Positions 53,862 through 64,000 of a DNA stretch of 64,000 nt are shown here, in pieces (position 1 is the stretch's first letter; each line of letters starts with the position of its first letter). Source of the stretch: Macrothele yani (lineage: Eukaryota > Arthropoda > Arachnida > Araneae > Macrothelidae). The stretch covers positions 100,916,489-100,980,488 of the forward strand of contig CM077025.1 in the NCBI GenBank assembly GCA_039090855.1, in the 5' to 3' direction. The position numbers were made by a program, and so were the translations under genes. The notes under the pieces are model-generated. The model did no database searches. It saw nothing but the letters and a program-made list of their open reading frames with translations, and was not told where the DNA came from.

Positions 53862-54795
53862 ACAAAAAAGCGGAGGAAGAACTCTAAGGTACCGAGCCGA
53901 GAAGGCAGTTCCCTTCCAATAGTGACTTTCATGAAAAGAAAATTGGGTAATTAGAACCTCCGCAATCAGAATGAATGTTCAGTTATAAATTAATAGCAAT
54001 CTCGCCGCCCTCCAAATGAGTACACCACTCCCCTACCCTTTACGGTTCCCACATAACTATTTTTAAAGGGTACAAGGCACATAAGGTTTCTATGTTTAAG
54101 AATGCGCGCTCGTGAGTCAGGGAGAAAAAAGAAATTCATTTCTGCAGTTCCCACTATTAAAATTAGTGTCGGTATGCAAATTCCGGGTAAACAAATATGC
54201 CGGTATGACATTCCGGCGTATACCAGCCCATTTCGAGCACTGCTTATTCCAGAATAAAACATCGCCCTATACTTAAAAAAAAAAAAAAAAAAAAAGATAG
54301 GGAGATTGGAAAGTAATTTTTTTAAGGAGAGTGAGACAAGTTGACATTGCATCACTCAAGCTACTCAACGCAACATTGGAGATTGCTTTTCTATCATTGG
54401 ATTATGAAGGCACAGGGATAAAGATTAATTGAAGTTATTTATACAGTTTCGTTTTTCTGACTATGTAGTCATTTTTGCAAATAATCCCTCAGAGCTACTC
54501 AGGAACTTGCTTACAAGAGTAAAGAAGTGGATGTAAAATGGTGTACAGAGGGTTTTCAGAGAGTAATGTTTCCATATTTATATACAAGCCCCCAGTGGCA
54601 AGGTATCAAACTGAAACAAAACAAGAACAAGCTCAGAATTTCTACTTTAATTCACATATTTTATTTTTCTACATAGTTCCTCTCACGGTCGGTACTGACA
54701 TGCCAACGTTTAACAAGTTTTTTTTAAACCCGTCTCTGTAAAAATCTTTAGATTGTTCTCGGAACCATTTCCTTCTAGAGGCTTGAATATCTTCT
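53862..54795. other. No gene recognised
   Basis: AT-rich; a poly(A) run at about 54274. Open frames at 53990-54355 (-) and 54538-54741 (+) are not recognised. Confidence 0.4.
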
Positions 54796-55002
54796 GCCGC
54801 CCCGGTGGTCTAAGCGATGGCTTCTGACCATTCCGTGATGGGTCCGGGTTCGAATCCCAGTGAGGCATGGATGTTGTGCTTGTCTTACGGCACTGGCTCT
54901 ATCCCTTCCCTGGAATCACTGACCCTGAATCAGGGACGAGCGACTGCTTATAGCCCATTGAATTGCTCACGGTGGCCGTTAAACCTTAAAAAAAAAAAAA
55001 AT
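54796..55002 (+). mobile_element. tRNA-derived SINE, copy of the 4631 family
   Basis: Head GCCGCCCCGGTGGTCTAAGC (A box partly deleted), B box GGTTCGAATCC, then gaggcatggatgttgtgctt and a poly(A) tail at about 54988-55001. Same body as 4631-4850 in opposite orientation. No clear target duplication. Confidence 0.85.
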
Positions 55003-55875
55003 CACGAACCTGGACTATTATCTTTACCGAAGTGGTTGAATAAATTTGTCAATCAAATAAAGTTCACATTTGTTGTTTCATATGAGTTTATTCTTTTAAT
55101 AAAAAAAATACTAAGCGTCGATTCCGACGGGTTTCGTCTAGTTGGGCCTTTATTTGTAGAGAACTTGTATAGGTGGTGGTCACAACCTAGTTCAAAATAC
55201 ATAATCATAGTGTCTGCGATAAGTTTTAATTAAATGAATACCAACTAGGTAAAAAACAAACTATGAGAAGTATCGAACGATAGCTCTGCATTTAGGACGA
55301 AACACAGCAAAACTGGGTTGATGACACTGAAGAAAGGGGTCTGGGAGCATCGGACAAATGAAAACTGGAGCATAGGAAAGTTAGTTGTTGTTTCACCTGC
55401 CATTGCCAAATTGCTATTTAAAAATACTGACTTTACCTCACAGGCATTACCTCTATCTATGAGGAAGAAAAAACTGAAGAAAGCAGTTCCCGGATGAGGT
55501 AAATTCATACAATAAAAAATCCACGGAAAAACGTCATTTATGGGTTTGATGACTGAAAACAAAAGGAAAGATAATTTCATCACCTTGCTTTCAAGGGTTT
55601 TTCAGTGTTCATGACAATAATCTACGTCATATACAAAGTCAAAATAAAGTCTCTGCGTATCAACCAAGAACAATGGAAACAATTAATCGTCCAAATGAAA
55701 TTCTGTGTTTAACGGATGTCCAATAGGAATTTATTTCACATTAAACGTATCATGTAGATATCATTTCAGTATGCAGTATTTCTAACTTAACGTCAGACAA
55801 AGAAACGGGCGAGCGGGCGGTTTGATCTATAAAAAAAAAGGCGAAAGCTAAATTTAAGAAAAGACAACAGCGACA
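55003..55875. other. No gene recognised
   Basis: AT-rich; open frame 55245-55583 (-) is not recognised. Confidence 0.4.
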
Positions 55876-56093
55876 ACAATCATTATCAACCCACTGCTCG
55901 ATGAAGGTCTCCCCAAGTTTCTTTTACAACGGCTCTCGTGAGCCAGTCTCCTCCATGTCACTTCGGCATGCTATCGAATTTAATCCATCCATCTCCCACT
56001 TGGACTTCTTCTTGGTCTTTTCCTGTCCCTTGGTTTCTAGTCTAACATTTCAGTTGTCAACGGTGGTCTGTGCTTCTGGCAATATATCCAGCA
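55876..56093 (-). mobile_element. RTE-type LINE 3' fragment
   Basis: Matches the 3' UTR and last coding part of the LINEs at 32905 and 58750 (gatgaaggtctccccaag and tctcccacttggacttcttc on +). The 3' side carries caatcattatcaaccca like the other copies. Confidence 0.85.
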
Positions 56094-56480
56094 TATGTAT
56101 GTATATCATCGTCAAGCGTTTTCAATCCACTGCGGAATGAAGGTTTTCCCAAATTTCTTCCATGACTGCCCTTTCTTGAGCCAGTTTCCTCCATGTCGAT
56201 CCATCATGTTTTCGAATTTCATCCTCCCATCTCCCACGTGGTCTTCTTCTGGGTCTTTTTCTCTCCCTTGGTATCCACTCTAATATTCCAGTTGTCCATT
56301 GGTGGTCAGTTGTTGTGGCAGTGTGTCCAGTTCATTGTCATTTTAGGGATTTTACTTTGATCATGATGTTTACTCTTGTCATTTTCCTGGTTCATGAGTT
56401 CTACTTCTTATCTTTCTTGGTTACAGCAAGCATCCAACTCTGCATGTTTCTTTCAGTTTTCTGCAGTCTTTGTATGTTTT
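56094..56480 (-). mobile_element. Second RTE-type LINE 3' fragment in tandem
   Basis: A second, longer copy of the same 3' region directly abuts the first in the same orientation, with its own gtatgtatatcatcg tail. It extends into the region coding MTRVEDI and YGAET-type motifs, then stops at 56480 where family C starts. Confidence 0.85.
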
Positions 56481-56485
56481 TAGCA

Positions 56486-57960
56486 CGTCTTTTGTAAAAA
56501 AAGATCGTGCTTATGTTACCGGTTTGTCCGTCCGTCCGTCCCCACGATATCTCTGCAACTATTAGTCCGATTTGAAAAATTCTTTTTGCATTGGGAAGCT
56601 TGAAATATGCGAATGGTGATCCTTCATTTCGTTTTTTTTTACGATGTACAATTTCGCCGCCAGAGGGCGTAAATGCAGATGATGTCGAATTCAAAAATAC
56701 GTTTTATTCCACGTTTGCTTCTAAACAACTGATTGAAAAAATTATTTTACCTTTCGATTCCATTTATGTCGAAGAGTACTTTAGATATAGTTACTTTTTC
56801 AAATTACGCATAGATTTTCCGCTAGGGGGCGTAAAAGTAAATTACATTTCCCCCGATAACTCTTCTTCTAAAACTCTGATTTGAAAATTCTTTTCTTCAG
56901 CGGATACACCTCCTGGTGGAAAATCTTTTGCATATAATTTCAAATTTTTGGTAAAGAATACTTTAGCCACCAGGGACGTAAGTGTTAATTTTTTCTTCTG
57001 ATGTATTTGCCATAAAATCTGAGCTTCTAAAATATCGATTGAAAAATCTTTCGTGGACTGATGCCACTCACATCGATAAATCTTTTCGCAATATTTTCTT
57101 CTTGAAATATTCCACAGTTTCTCCGCCAGAGGGCGTAGATGTCTATCATATTTTTGTCAATATCTCCACTTCTAGGAGTCCGATTTGAAAAATTCCTTCT
57201 TTGTTAGCACGTCTTTTGTAAAAAAATCGTGCTTATGTTACCAGTCTGTCCATCCGTCCGTCTGTACCCACGATATTTATGCAACTATTAGTCCGATTTG
57301 AAAAATTATTTTTGCATTGGGAAGCTTCAAATATGTGAATGACGATCCTTTATTTCATTTTTATTTTACGATGTACAATTTCGCTGCTAGGGGGTGTAAA
57401 ATATAAATTGAAAATTTATATTTTTAATTATAAATTAAAAATTTTGATTTCCTATAAATTAAAAATTTTGAGGAAATCATAGACTTTCCACCTGGGGGCA
57501 CGAAAGTAAACTGCGTTTTCTGCGTTATTTCTGCTTCTAAAACTCCTATTTGAAAAATTCTTCCTGTATTGCATCCAAGACCTGATCGAAAATATTTTTC
57601 ACATAATTTCTAATGTTTGGTTAAGAATGGTTTGGCCACCAGGGGGCATAAATGTTAATTTCAGTTTCTGATGTATTTGTAGCAAAATCTGTGCTCCTGA
57701 AAACTCGACTAAATTTTTTTTTCTTGGACCGATACCGCTCATACGGAAAAACCTTTTGAGAATACTTTCTTCCTTAAATAATGCATGGTTTTCCCACCAG
57801 GGCACGTTAAGTCACATCTTATTTTTGTCGATATCTCTGTTTCTAAGAGTCCGATTTGAAAAATTATTATTCTGCAACTAGAGGGCGTAAGATCACGATT
57901 CCGTTTACAGCAATATCTGAGGGGAAAAAACCCCTATTGGAAAACTTCTTTCTTCCGTCA
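56486..57960 (+). repeat. Family C repeat: two long units with CTCF-like motifs
   Basis: Units start at 56486 and 57206 with a hairpin (agcacg and cgtgct around cttttgtaaaa), then a tccgtccgtc tract, cacgatat and agtccgatttgaaaaatt. Each unit is made of monomers of about 150 bp separated by a motif of the form CCRCYAGRGGGCG followed by GTAAA. No coding capacity. The plan (hairpin, TCCG tract, CACGATA, diverging monomers) parallels family A although the monomers differ. Confidence 0.85.
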
Positions 57961-58150
57961 GATACTATTGCTTTCCATACCTGTTCCATTGACTTTGAAT
58001 AGATTTGATAAATTTAATTTGCGTCAGAACGGATTCAAGAGACGAGCTTATTACACCCGTAAATTCGGTGTCATCTTTCTTGTTTTTAGTTGAGGTCCAC
58101 GCCTCTGATACATAATGTACAGTATATGTGTGTGTGTGTGTGTGTGTGTG
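57961..58150. other. Unassigned, ending in a (TG)n microsatellite
   Basis: The tgtgtg run at 58127-58151 resumes beyond 58702 (gtgtgtgtgtgtgcg), so the TRIM element inserted into a microsatellite. Confidence 0.8.
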
Positions 58151-58702
58151 TTTTGAAAACACAAGTTTGTCCACGCCGGGCATCGAACCCGGATTCCCTC
58201 ACTCTGGAGTAAGTTGCTTTCCCAACTGTGCTACGCAGACATGTGCTTTCATTGCTTTATACCATGTGCGTCCTGAGGTGCAGGCACGTCACATCTCCCC
58301 CCCGAAAGAGGGCCGGGGGCATGGTCCATGGGTCAGCCGGAACCATGTGTTGCTGTAGGCAGTCATCCAATGAAGAACGTGCATTTCAGAACTCCCATAC
58401 AATTTGGTGTGTGGAACGTTAACATCTCACACATTTCTTTTTCGAAGCACTAAAGAAGGGATTCTCATTTTTTCTGTCTCGTGGTGTGGAAAGTACATCA
58501 CACCATAGCGAGAAACTTAACGGCCAGGTAAACCTTGAAGTTTGGGCGCCAATGTGAAAACACCGGTTTGTCCACGCTGGACTTCAAAGCCGGGTCCCCT
58601 CACTTCAGAGTAAGTAGCGGTCCCAACCGAGCTATGCGGACATGTGCTCTCATTGGTATCTGCCTTTATCCCATGTGCGCCCTGTGGTGCAAGCACGTCA
58701 CA
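58151..58702 (-). mobile_element. Second complete tRNA-bearing TRIM-like element
   Basis: On the - strand the left LTR is 58702-58553 (TGTGACGTGC to TTTTCACA, a TG..CA form) and the right LTR 58293-58151. One base after the left LTR lies TGGCGCCCAAAC (58551-58540), a lysine-tRNA-type primer-binding site. GGGGGGGAGA (58303-58294), a purine tract, directly precedes the right LTR. The interior of about 260 bp has no coding. Both LTRs contain a tRNA-like body with the loop TCCAGA or TCTGAA; the right LTR keeps B box GGTTCGATGCC, while the left has GGCTTTGAAGTCC, degraded. The element interrupts a (TG)n run. LTR divergence is higher than at 10249, so this copy is older. Confidence 0.8.
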
Positions 58703-58749
58703 GTGTGTGTGTGTGTGCGTATGATGTATGTATATATATACAAACATGA

Positions 58750-61660
58750 TGTATGCATATGCGCATATATATACCATCATCATCACCATTGTCAACCATT
58801 ATCAATCCACTACTGTATGAAGGTCTCCTCAAGTTTTTTCCACAACTGTCTGCCTTGAACTAATCTCTCTTACATGTTACTCCAGCATGTTTCCGAATTT
58901 CATCCATCAATCTCCCACGAGGTCTTCTTCTCGGTCTTTTTCTGTCCCTTGGAATTCAGTCTAAAATTTCGGTTATCCATCTGTGGCCCGTTCTTTTGGT
59001 AACATGTCCAGTCCATTGCCATTTCAGGGATTTTACTCTGATCGTGATGTCTTCCACTCTTGTCATTTTCCTTATCCACGAGATCCTCATCTTATCTTTC
59101 CTGGTTACACCAAATATGCATCTCTCCATGCTTCTTTCAGTTGTATGCCTTTGAATGTCCTTTTTAGTTAAGGTCCATGTCTCTTCTCCATATGTTAGAA
59201 CTGGAAGGATGCATTGATTAAACGCTTTTCTTTTAAGACATAATGGCATATTGCTCTTGAAAATTGTACTGTTTCTTCCTAAAGCTGTCCAAGTCTTAGA
59301 CGCCGGTTAATTTCCTCATCAATGTGATCTTTGCTTGATATCTGTTGTCCAAGGTATATGTAGGTATCGGTTACCTCGAGCTTTTCCCAATCAATCGATA
59401 AATCTTCGTTTCTTGTAAAAACATTGTACAGCAGTTTTGTCTTTTGCAAGTTCATTTTTAATCCCACTTTACTCTTGTCAGCAAGTTTCTAAATCATAAA
59501 CTGCAGCTCTGAAGGGGTAGTTGCAAAAATGATTATGTCATCAGCAAAACCAAGGTGACTTAAATAATTTCCATTAATCTTTATTCCCTTATTTTCCCAC
59601 TTCAGTGATTGAAAGACACTTTGCAATGTGGCACTGAAGAGTTTAGGAGATATGGTGTCATCTTGCCTCACCCCCTGTCCAATGTTTTTTGGTGCTGTAT
59701 TCTCAAATAGCCGAATCTTTGCATTTTCATATATGTTATTAATAATACTAATGTATGCATGTTCAATACCGCAGGATTTCAAAGCCACCACAGGGCGCTG
59801 CTGGTTTCACAGAATCAAACGCCTTTACATAATCAATAAAAGCCATGCATGATGGGAGTTTATACTACCTCGTTCTTTCAATTAGTTCTCTCAGTACATA
59901 ACTACGAACTATGGTGCTGTAGCCACTGCTGAATCCAGCTTGTTCTTTTGGTTGAGCGATGCCCAATGCTACTTTCAAGCGATGTGCAAGAGCCTTTGTG
60001 AATATTTTATAAAATACTGAAAAGAGGCTGATGGGCCTGTAGTTTCTGAGATCCTTATTGCCACCTTTTTTATGTAACAGGATCATTACAGAATTGTTCC
60101 AATCCTCCGGAGTTTTTCCTTCATTGAGACATCTAGTGAAAACTTGGGCAAGTGTAGTTTGTATTTCTCCACTTGCTCCTTGTAAAATGTCCACTGTAAT
60201 TCCACTTTCTGCTGGAGCTCTTCCCCGTTTCGTGTTCTTAATTACATGTGCAACTCCTGATGGGAGGACTGGAGGAACTTTGGTACTGGTACCTTTCTTA
60301 ATGATTAGAACAGGTGTATCATCTCTTTGGTATAGTTTTGGTAGAAATCTTTCACTCGTGTCAAAATTTCACCTCTATTTCTTGTTACAGAACTATCTTC
60401 TTTTCCCAGTGTCATAATCTGTTTTCTTCCTTTACTGAGATGTCCCTTTGCTTTCTTCAGGCTTTGGTTATTTTTAATTGCTTTTCTCACTAATTAACAA
60501 TTGAATTTCCTTATGCCTTCAGTGATACTTTTACGAATTGTCTTGCATAGCTCTATATATTCCACTTTAAAAGTTTCATTTCCTCGATTTGTCCCCATCT
60601 CCCTTCTCTTTTGCATCAGAATTTTAGTTTTTCCTGGTATTTCCTTCATACGCAACTTATTTTTAGTACAACCTATTTTTATTTCTGTTTCTATATAACA
60701 GCCTCGGTTAGTTTTCTGTTAATTTCAGAGATGTCCAGTTCTTCCAATGTTAGACTTTCTAGAGCAGAGAATCGGTTTCTCAGTATAAGATGATTTTTAA
60801 GGTTGGTCATATCAATACATTTTGTTTGATTTATGAGCTTGCCATGTTCCGATTTAGTGTTGAGGTGCATCTTACATCTCACCATTCTATGGTCACTACC
60901 TTCAATGACAAATTTCTTCTTACACATAATAAAATCAATTTCACTTGTCATCCCATTGGGATGTCTTCATGTCCATTTCCTATGTGGCTTTTTCTTGAAA
61001 AAGGAGTTCATGGTGAAAAACCCTTCTGCCTCTGCAAACTCTACAAGAGTATTTCCACGCTGGTTTCTGTTGCCGTGACTGAATGTACCTAACAAAGTTT
61101 CGTTATGATGCTGTTGCCCAATTTTCGCACTGAAATCACCCATAATGATCTTTAAGTGCTGCTTGCCCTTGTAATTTAGATGCCGAATTTCCTCATAAAA
61201 ATTTTCTAACTTCCTCCTCAGGATGACTTGTGGTGGGTGCGTAAGCTTGAATAATCTGAGTCTGGTATCTTTTTGAGAATTGGATAACGAATTGCGCAGC
61301 TCTGTCCAAGGAACTTTCAAATTCTAGAACTTCATCCTTTAGTTTCTTATTTATTATAAATCCAACACTACTAGTTCTGCCAGTATCTTTCCCACCAGAG
61401 TAGAAGAGATGTCCCCTTTTCAGTTGAATGAGGTCCTCTCCTTTTCTTCTTACCTCACTTAGCCCGACGATGTCGCACTTGGTTCTTCGTAGTTCCTCCT
61501 CCAATTTAAGGAGCCTTGAATAAAAAGATAGAGATTGTCCATTGAACGTAACCAAGGGCAGCATGAGATGGCAGCCTAGTCCGGTTATCCGGTGATTCTT
61601 AGCACCATCTTCTTTCATGTCCCACAGGCCGCTGCTTTAGTACATTCCAACTGCTGCGGA
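58750..61660 (-). pseudogene. Nearly full-length RTE-type LINE: endonuclease, reverse transcriptase, C-terminus
   Basis: From 61618 downward: endonuclease with TFNGQSLSFY, CDIVGLSEVRRKGED (catalytic glutamate), IIQAYAPTTSHPEEE, IIMGDFSAKIGQ (near 61150), SEIDFIMCKKK and GSDHRMVRCKM (catalytic histidine block, near 60900). A linker follows, then reverse transcriptase with NNSVMILLHKKGGN, NYRPISLFSVFYKIF (60100-60000), a broken FIDY-like region, GVRQDDTISPKLFSATLQ and LGFADDIIIFA (near 59540), and the C-terminus YGEETWTLTKKDIQRH to 58956. At least six frameshifts or stops. The 3' UTR ends in gatgatgatggtatatat-type repeats (58740-58800). No functional protein is expected; it is the most complete member of the family here. 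Confidence 0.92.
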
Positions 61661-61811
61661 CTCAGGACCAAGTTTTCAGTTTAAAGTCATCTTTTTTTTT
61701 CTTTTTGTTTAAAGTAAGTTGACCATAACTCTCCACGCTGGCCAAGCAGGTTGGTGAGTGTGGAATAGCATTTCCTCCAATTCCGGTGGTATAGTTATAC
61801 CGGTACGATTC
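61661..61811. other. Probable 5' UTR of the LINE or unassigned
   Basis: A pyrimidine run at about 61691-61706 and a short tata palindrome (ggtatagttatacc, 61788-61801). No further feature. Confidence 0.35.
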
Positions 61812-62030
61812 TGAATGTTTTGGAAGGAAAAATTCAAGGCAAGAGAGGAAGAGGGCGGCCAAGGAATAGTTTTGTGGCACATCTACTCCAAGACACTAAT
61901 ACTAGGACATACTTTACTTTGACTTGAAGAGAGCGGCAGAGAATAGAGAAGGATGGAGAGGAGACACAAAGTATATCTAATGAACAACCAGTCCTTGGAC
62001 TGAGTAACCAAGAAGAAGTTATACCGCTAT
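61812..62030 (+). mobile_element. LINE C-terminal fragment, opposite strand
   Basis: VLEGKIQGKRGRGRPRNSFV followed by a degraded C-terminus and a tail rich in gaagaag resembles the C-terminal GRGRPR region of LINE polyproteins. Only about 70 codons are present, with stops. The subfamily is uncertain. Confidence 0.5.
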
Positions 62031-62079
62031 GTGGCGGTCGTCAGAGCCCCCTTAGCTACGCACACACACACATAGCACA

Positions 62080-63016
62080 CACAAAACGGAATTATCGTTA
62101 AACCATGTTGTAACAGTCCATGCTTTATGGCTCGGTGCATTATCCTGCTGGTACCAACAATGCTTGGTTCCATAGTATTGCCACAGAGTTGGTAGGTCAT
62201 AATTGTCCAGAATATCGAGGTAGACGTGCTGGTTAACAGGTTTGTCCATGATAACCAATGGGCCGGAACCATACCACGAAAAACACCCCCACACGAGTAC
62301 ACTGCCAGCTCCAGACTTGACCGTAGGAACAGTACACTGTGGTAAATAGTGTTCCCCCGGTTGCCGCTATACCCATACATGGCCACCAGACTGATGGATC
62401 GTGTATCTGGATTCATCAGTCCAAAGGACTCATTTCCATTGATCTACGGTCCACGATAAATGTTCTTTACACCATGCTAAATGACGAGTAGCATTCCGAG
62501 TGGAGATGAAAGGCTCATGAGCAGCCGCACGACCAAGGTAACCCATGGAATAAAGTTATCTGCGAATGGTACGTGTACATACAGAGGTTCCAGCATTTTT
62601 ACTCACCTGTACACTGAGGTCTTGTGCAGTACTCCGTCGATTAGCTGTAACGACTCTCCTGAGGCTTCGACGTTCTTTATCACTGATTTTCTTTGGTCTG
62701 CCGATACGTTTTGCTGCTTCAGGCACACCATGTGTCTTCCACTTATTCAGAACAGTTGACTTGGGTATGTTTAAACGCCTCTCGGTTTCTCTTATAGACA
62801 ACCCACTAATATGTATAACACCCAACAATCTTTCCTTTCTCAAAGTCAGTTCTCTCCCGTCGTGACATTTTCCCTCAACCTCACAGTGCAATATGATCGT
62901 GGTTAGCTGCAAGCTTGTTTTTATACTGTTTGTAGCTGTACCGCGCATCTCAACAACGCAGCAGATCTGTTCATTTGCTTTTGAAGGGGCGTCCGGTGAC
63001 TTTTGTCAATATAGTG
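62080..63016 (-). pseudogene. Tc1-like transposase (CACTATATTGAC family), C-terminally truncated
   Basis: The right TIR CACTATATTGACAAAAGTCA is at 63016-62997 on -. The transposase begins near 62870 (HDGRELTLRKERLLGVIHIS helix-turn-helix, INI-type PKSTVLNKWKTHG, then GRPKKISDKERRSLRR and VVTANRRSTAQDLSVQV). A frameshift near 62560 follows. Then ESRYTIHQSGG-like and [18 protein letters not shown] lead to [20 protein letters not shown] (second aspartate, near 62120), after which the gene is cut and followed by a cacaca run. The catalytic glutamate and the left TIR are missing. The adjacent gtgtgt microsatellite has replaced the TA duplication. Confidence 0.88.
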
Positions 63017-63143
63017 TGTGTGTATATATATATATATATAAACGTAGGATGGGCCAGTGAAAGAAGGCACATGTCGTGAGCTAGCTTGGAGTGCATATAA
63101 GGTGTGCTGTAGGCATTCTGAAAACATATCACTCGTTGCTGTC

Positions 63144-63422
63144 ATGGATAAAAGAAACGATTTATCAAATTTGCAAAAAGAGATGATTATCGGCTTTCGG
63201 GCCAAGGGTGGCAGTGTTTCTGAAACAGCGCAGTTTGTGAACTGTTCGCGTGCTGTTGTGGTTAAAGTGTATCGTGATTGGAGAAATGGCACCATTGAGA
63301 ATAAGCGACGTGGAAACTACAGAGCACCACGTGCCACTGATTTGAGAAGTGAACTTCGCGAAGGTACGGGAGGGCCGATCAACATGCTACATGGAGCAAT
63401 CAAAGACCTTGGAGGAAAATAG
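63144..63422 (+). pseudogene. Tc1-like transposase N-terminal fragment
   Basis: The start at 63144 gives MDKRNDLSNLQKEMIIGFRA, a helix-turn-helix, then SRAVVVKVYRDWRNGTIENK and RRGNYRAPRATDLRSELREG. The frame runs to TAG 63420-63422 after a short unrelated tail, so only the DNA-binding part remains. The VVVKVYRDW block is close to that at 39722, suggesting a related family. Upstream codons from 63057 are open but not family-like, so I prefer the start at 63144. Confidence 0.75.
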
Positions 63423-63740
63423 ACTGGCAAATACTTAGCTACTTCTGTCAGTGTTTGAAAACCGGATGTTTCGCCATTAGCGAGGACGGAAAGCTGTTCA
63501 TGAGTATACGCCGGTTGCGTGTGTGTTGGAAATCGTGCTTTAAATAGTTGTTATAAATAGTAAATAAGGTCAGGTTTCGGTCAAGTACTGTGTTAGATAT
63601 GCATGTAAGAGTAAGGCGAATGCGCCCGACATAAAGAACAGATATATTTTCACAAGTAAGTTAAACGTTTTGCTCATTGTTGTTCATAATGTCTTTCGCT
63701 GTAATTGCATGATGATGCTTTTTAAAAGTATGAAGGAATA
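63423..63740. other. No feature seen
   Basis: AT-rich sequence between two Tc1 pieces. No gene recognised. Confidence 0.4.
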
Positions 63741-63742
63741 TA

Positions 63743-64000
63743 CACTATACTGACATAAGTCACCGGACACTTAGATGAGAAACACAACATAGCATTTATT
63801 GACATATATTAGTACACTGTCGGTCCACCTTTGGCCTTAATGCATGCACTAGCCCTTCGAGACAGACTTTCGACAAGGTTTTGGAACACAGCGATAGGTA
63901 TGCGCTTTCATTCAGTACATATTGCTGCCGCTAACTGTTGCTTAGTAGTAGGCCTTGGTTCCGATATTCTTATGCGGCGCTCTAATTCATTCCATAGATG
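63743..64000 (-). pseudogene. Tc1-like element running off the window edge
   Basis: The TIR CACTATACTGACATAAGTCA starts at 63743 after TA. On the - strand the transposase C-terminus reads HLWNELERRIRISEPRPTTK, then an in-frame TGA (about 63908), KRIPIAVFQNLVESLSRRAS and ACIKAKGGPTVY with stop at 63809-63811. The HLW block directly follows the catalytic glutamate, which would lie just outside the window. The TIR resembles that of 62080-63016, so the two may be related. Confidence 0.85.

Noticed and set aside
1..64000. CRISPR arrays, bacterial operons or prophage
   Set aside because: Repeat spacing, poly(A)-tailed SINEs, LINEs and eukaryotic DNA transposons show nuclear eukaryotic DNA; no array of short direct repeats with unique spacers is present.

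Overview
This window looks like intergenic, repeat-dominated DNA from a large invertebrate genome, most likely an arthropod. I infer that from the transposon mix: several Tc1/mariner families, RTE-type LINEs, hAT, pogo/Tigger, Helitron and Helentron-type remnants, and tRNA-derived SINEs. The species cannot be fixed from sequence alone. I find no convincing host protein-coding gene, no rRNA gene and no CRISPR array. Nearly every recognisable coding stretch is a broken transposase or reverse transcriptase.

Layout. 0-9.5 kb: an internally deleted Helentron-like remnant with a subterminal tandem duplication, a pogo-type MITE with TA duplications, a 5'-truncated LINE, a SINE with an 11-bp duplication, three broken Tc1/mariner genes and a pogo-type DNA-binding-domain remnant. 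9.6-11.5 kb: a hairpin-plus-monomer repeat (here family A) carrying a complete small LTR element, then a solo LTR. 12-15.2 kb: a second LINE fragment split by a TA-flanked MITE, and a SINE. 15.7-19 kb: a Helentron-like remnant interrupted by a full-length Tc1 and abutted by a second one. 19.7-24.2 kb: two hAT-type elements with 8-bp duplications; the second holds a family A repeat and a full-length Tc1 nested inside. 25-37 kb: two long inverted repeats, a DD36E-type Tc1, a mariner pseudogene, an RTE LINE, tandem repeats, more family A and a Helitron 3' end. 38.6-51.9 kb: Tc1 remnants, SINEs, small MITEs, a solo LTR, family A copies, a 22-unit poly(T)-containing minisatellite and a second DD36E Tc1. 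52-64 kb: solo LTRs, RTE fragments, a repeat (family C) with a one-direction series of CTCF-like motifs, a second complete small LTR element, an almost full-length RTE LINE and three Tc1 pieces, one cut by the window edge.

The most interesting system is a family of non-coding, roughly 0.5-kb LTR elements (TRIM-like) whose LTRs contain a tRNA-like body with A- and B-box sequences. Two complete copies (10249-10766 on + and 58151-58702 on -) each have two LTRs, a primer-binding site matching a lysine-tRNA 3' end and a purine tract. At least three further sites are solo LTRs, and one of these carries a different tRNA-like body between the same LTR ends. This is an animal analogue in design of the plant Cassandra elements, which carry 5S rRNA sequence in their LTRs. 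Whether it has been described before needs a database search.

How the parts interact: nested insertions date one another. Family A is a frequent target; hAT, Helentron and LINE copies host later Tc1 or MITE insertions. All six RTE-type LINE pieces lie on the - strand.
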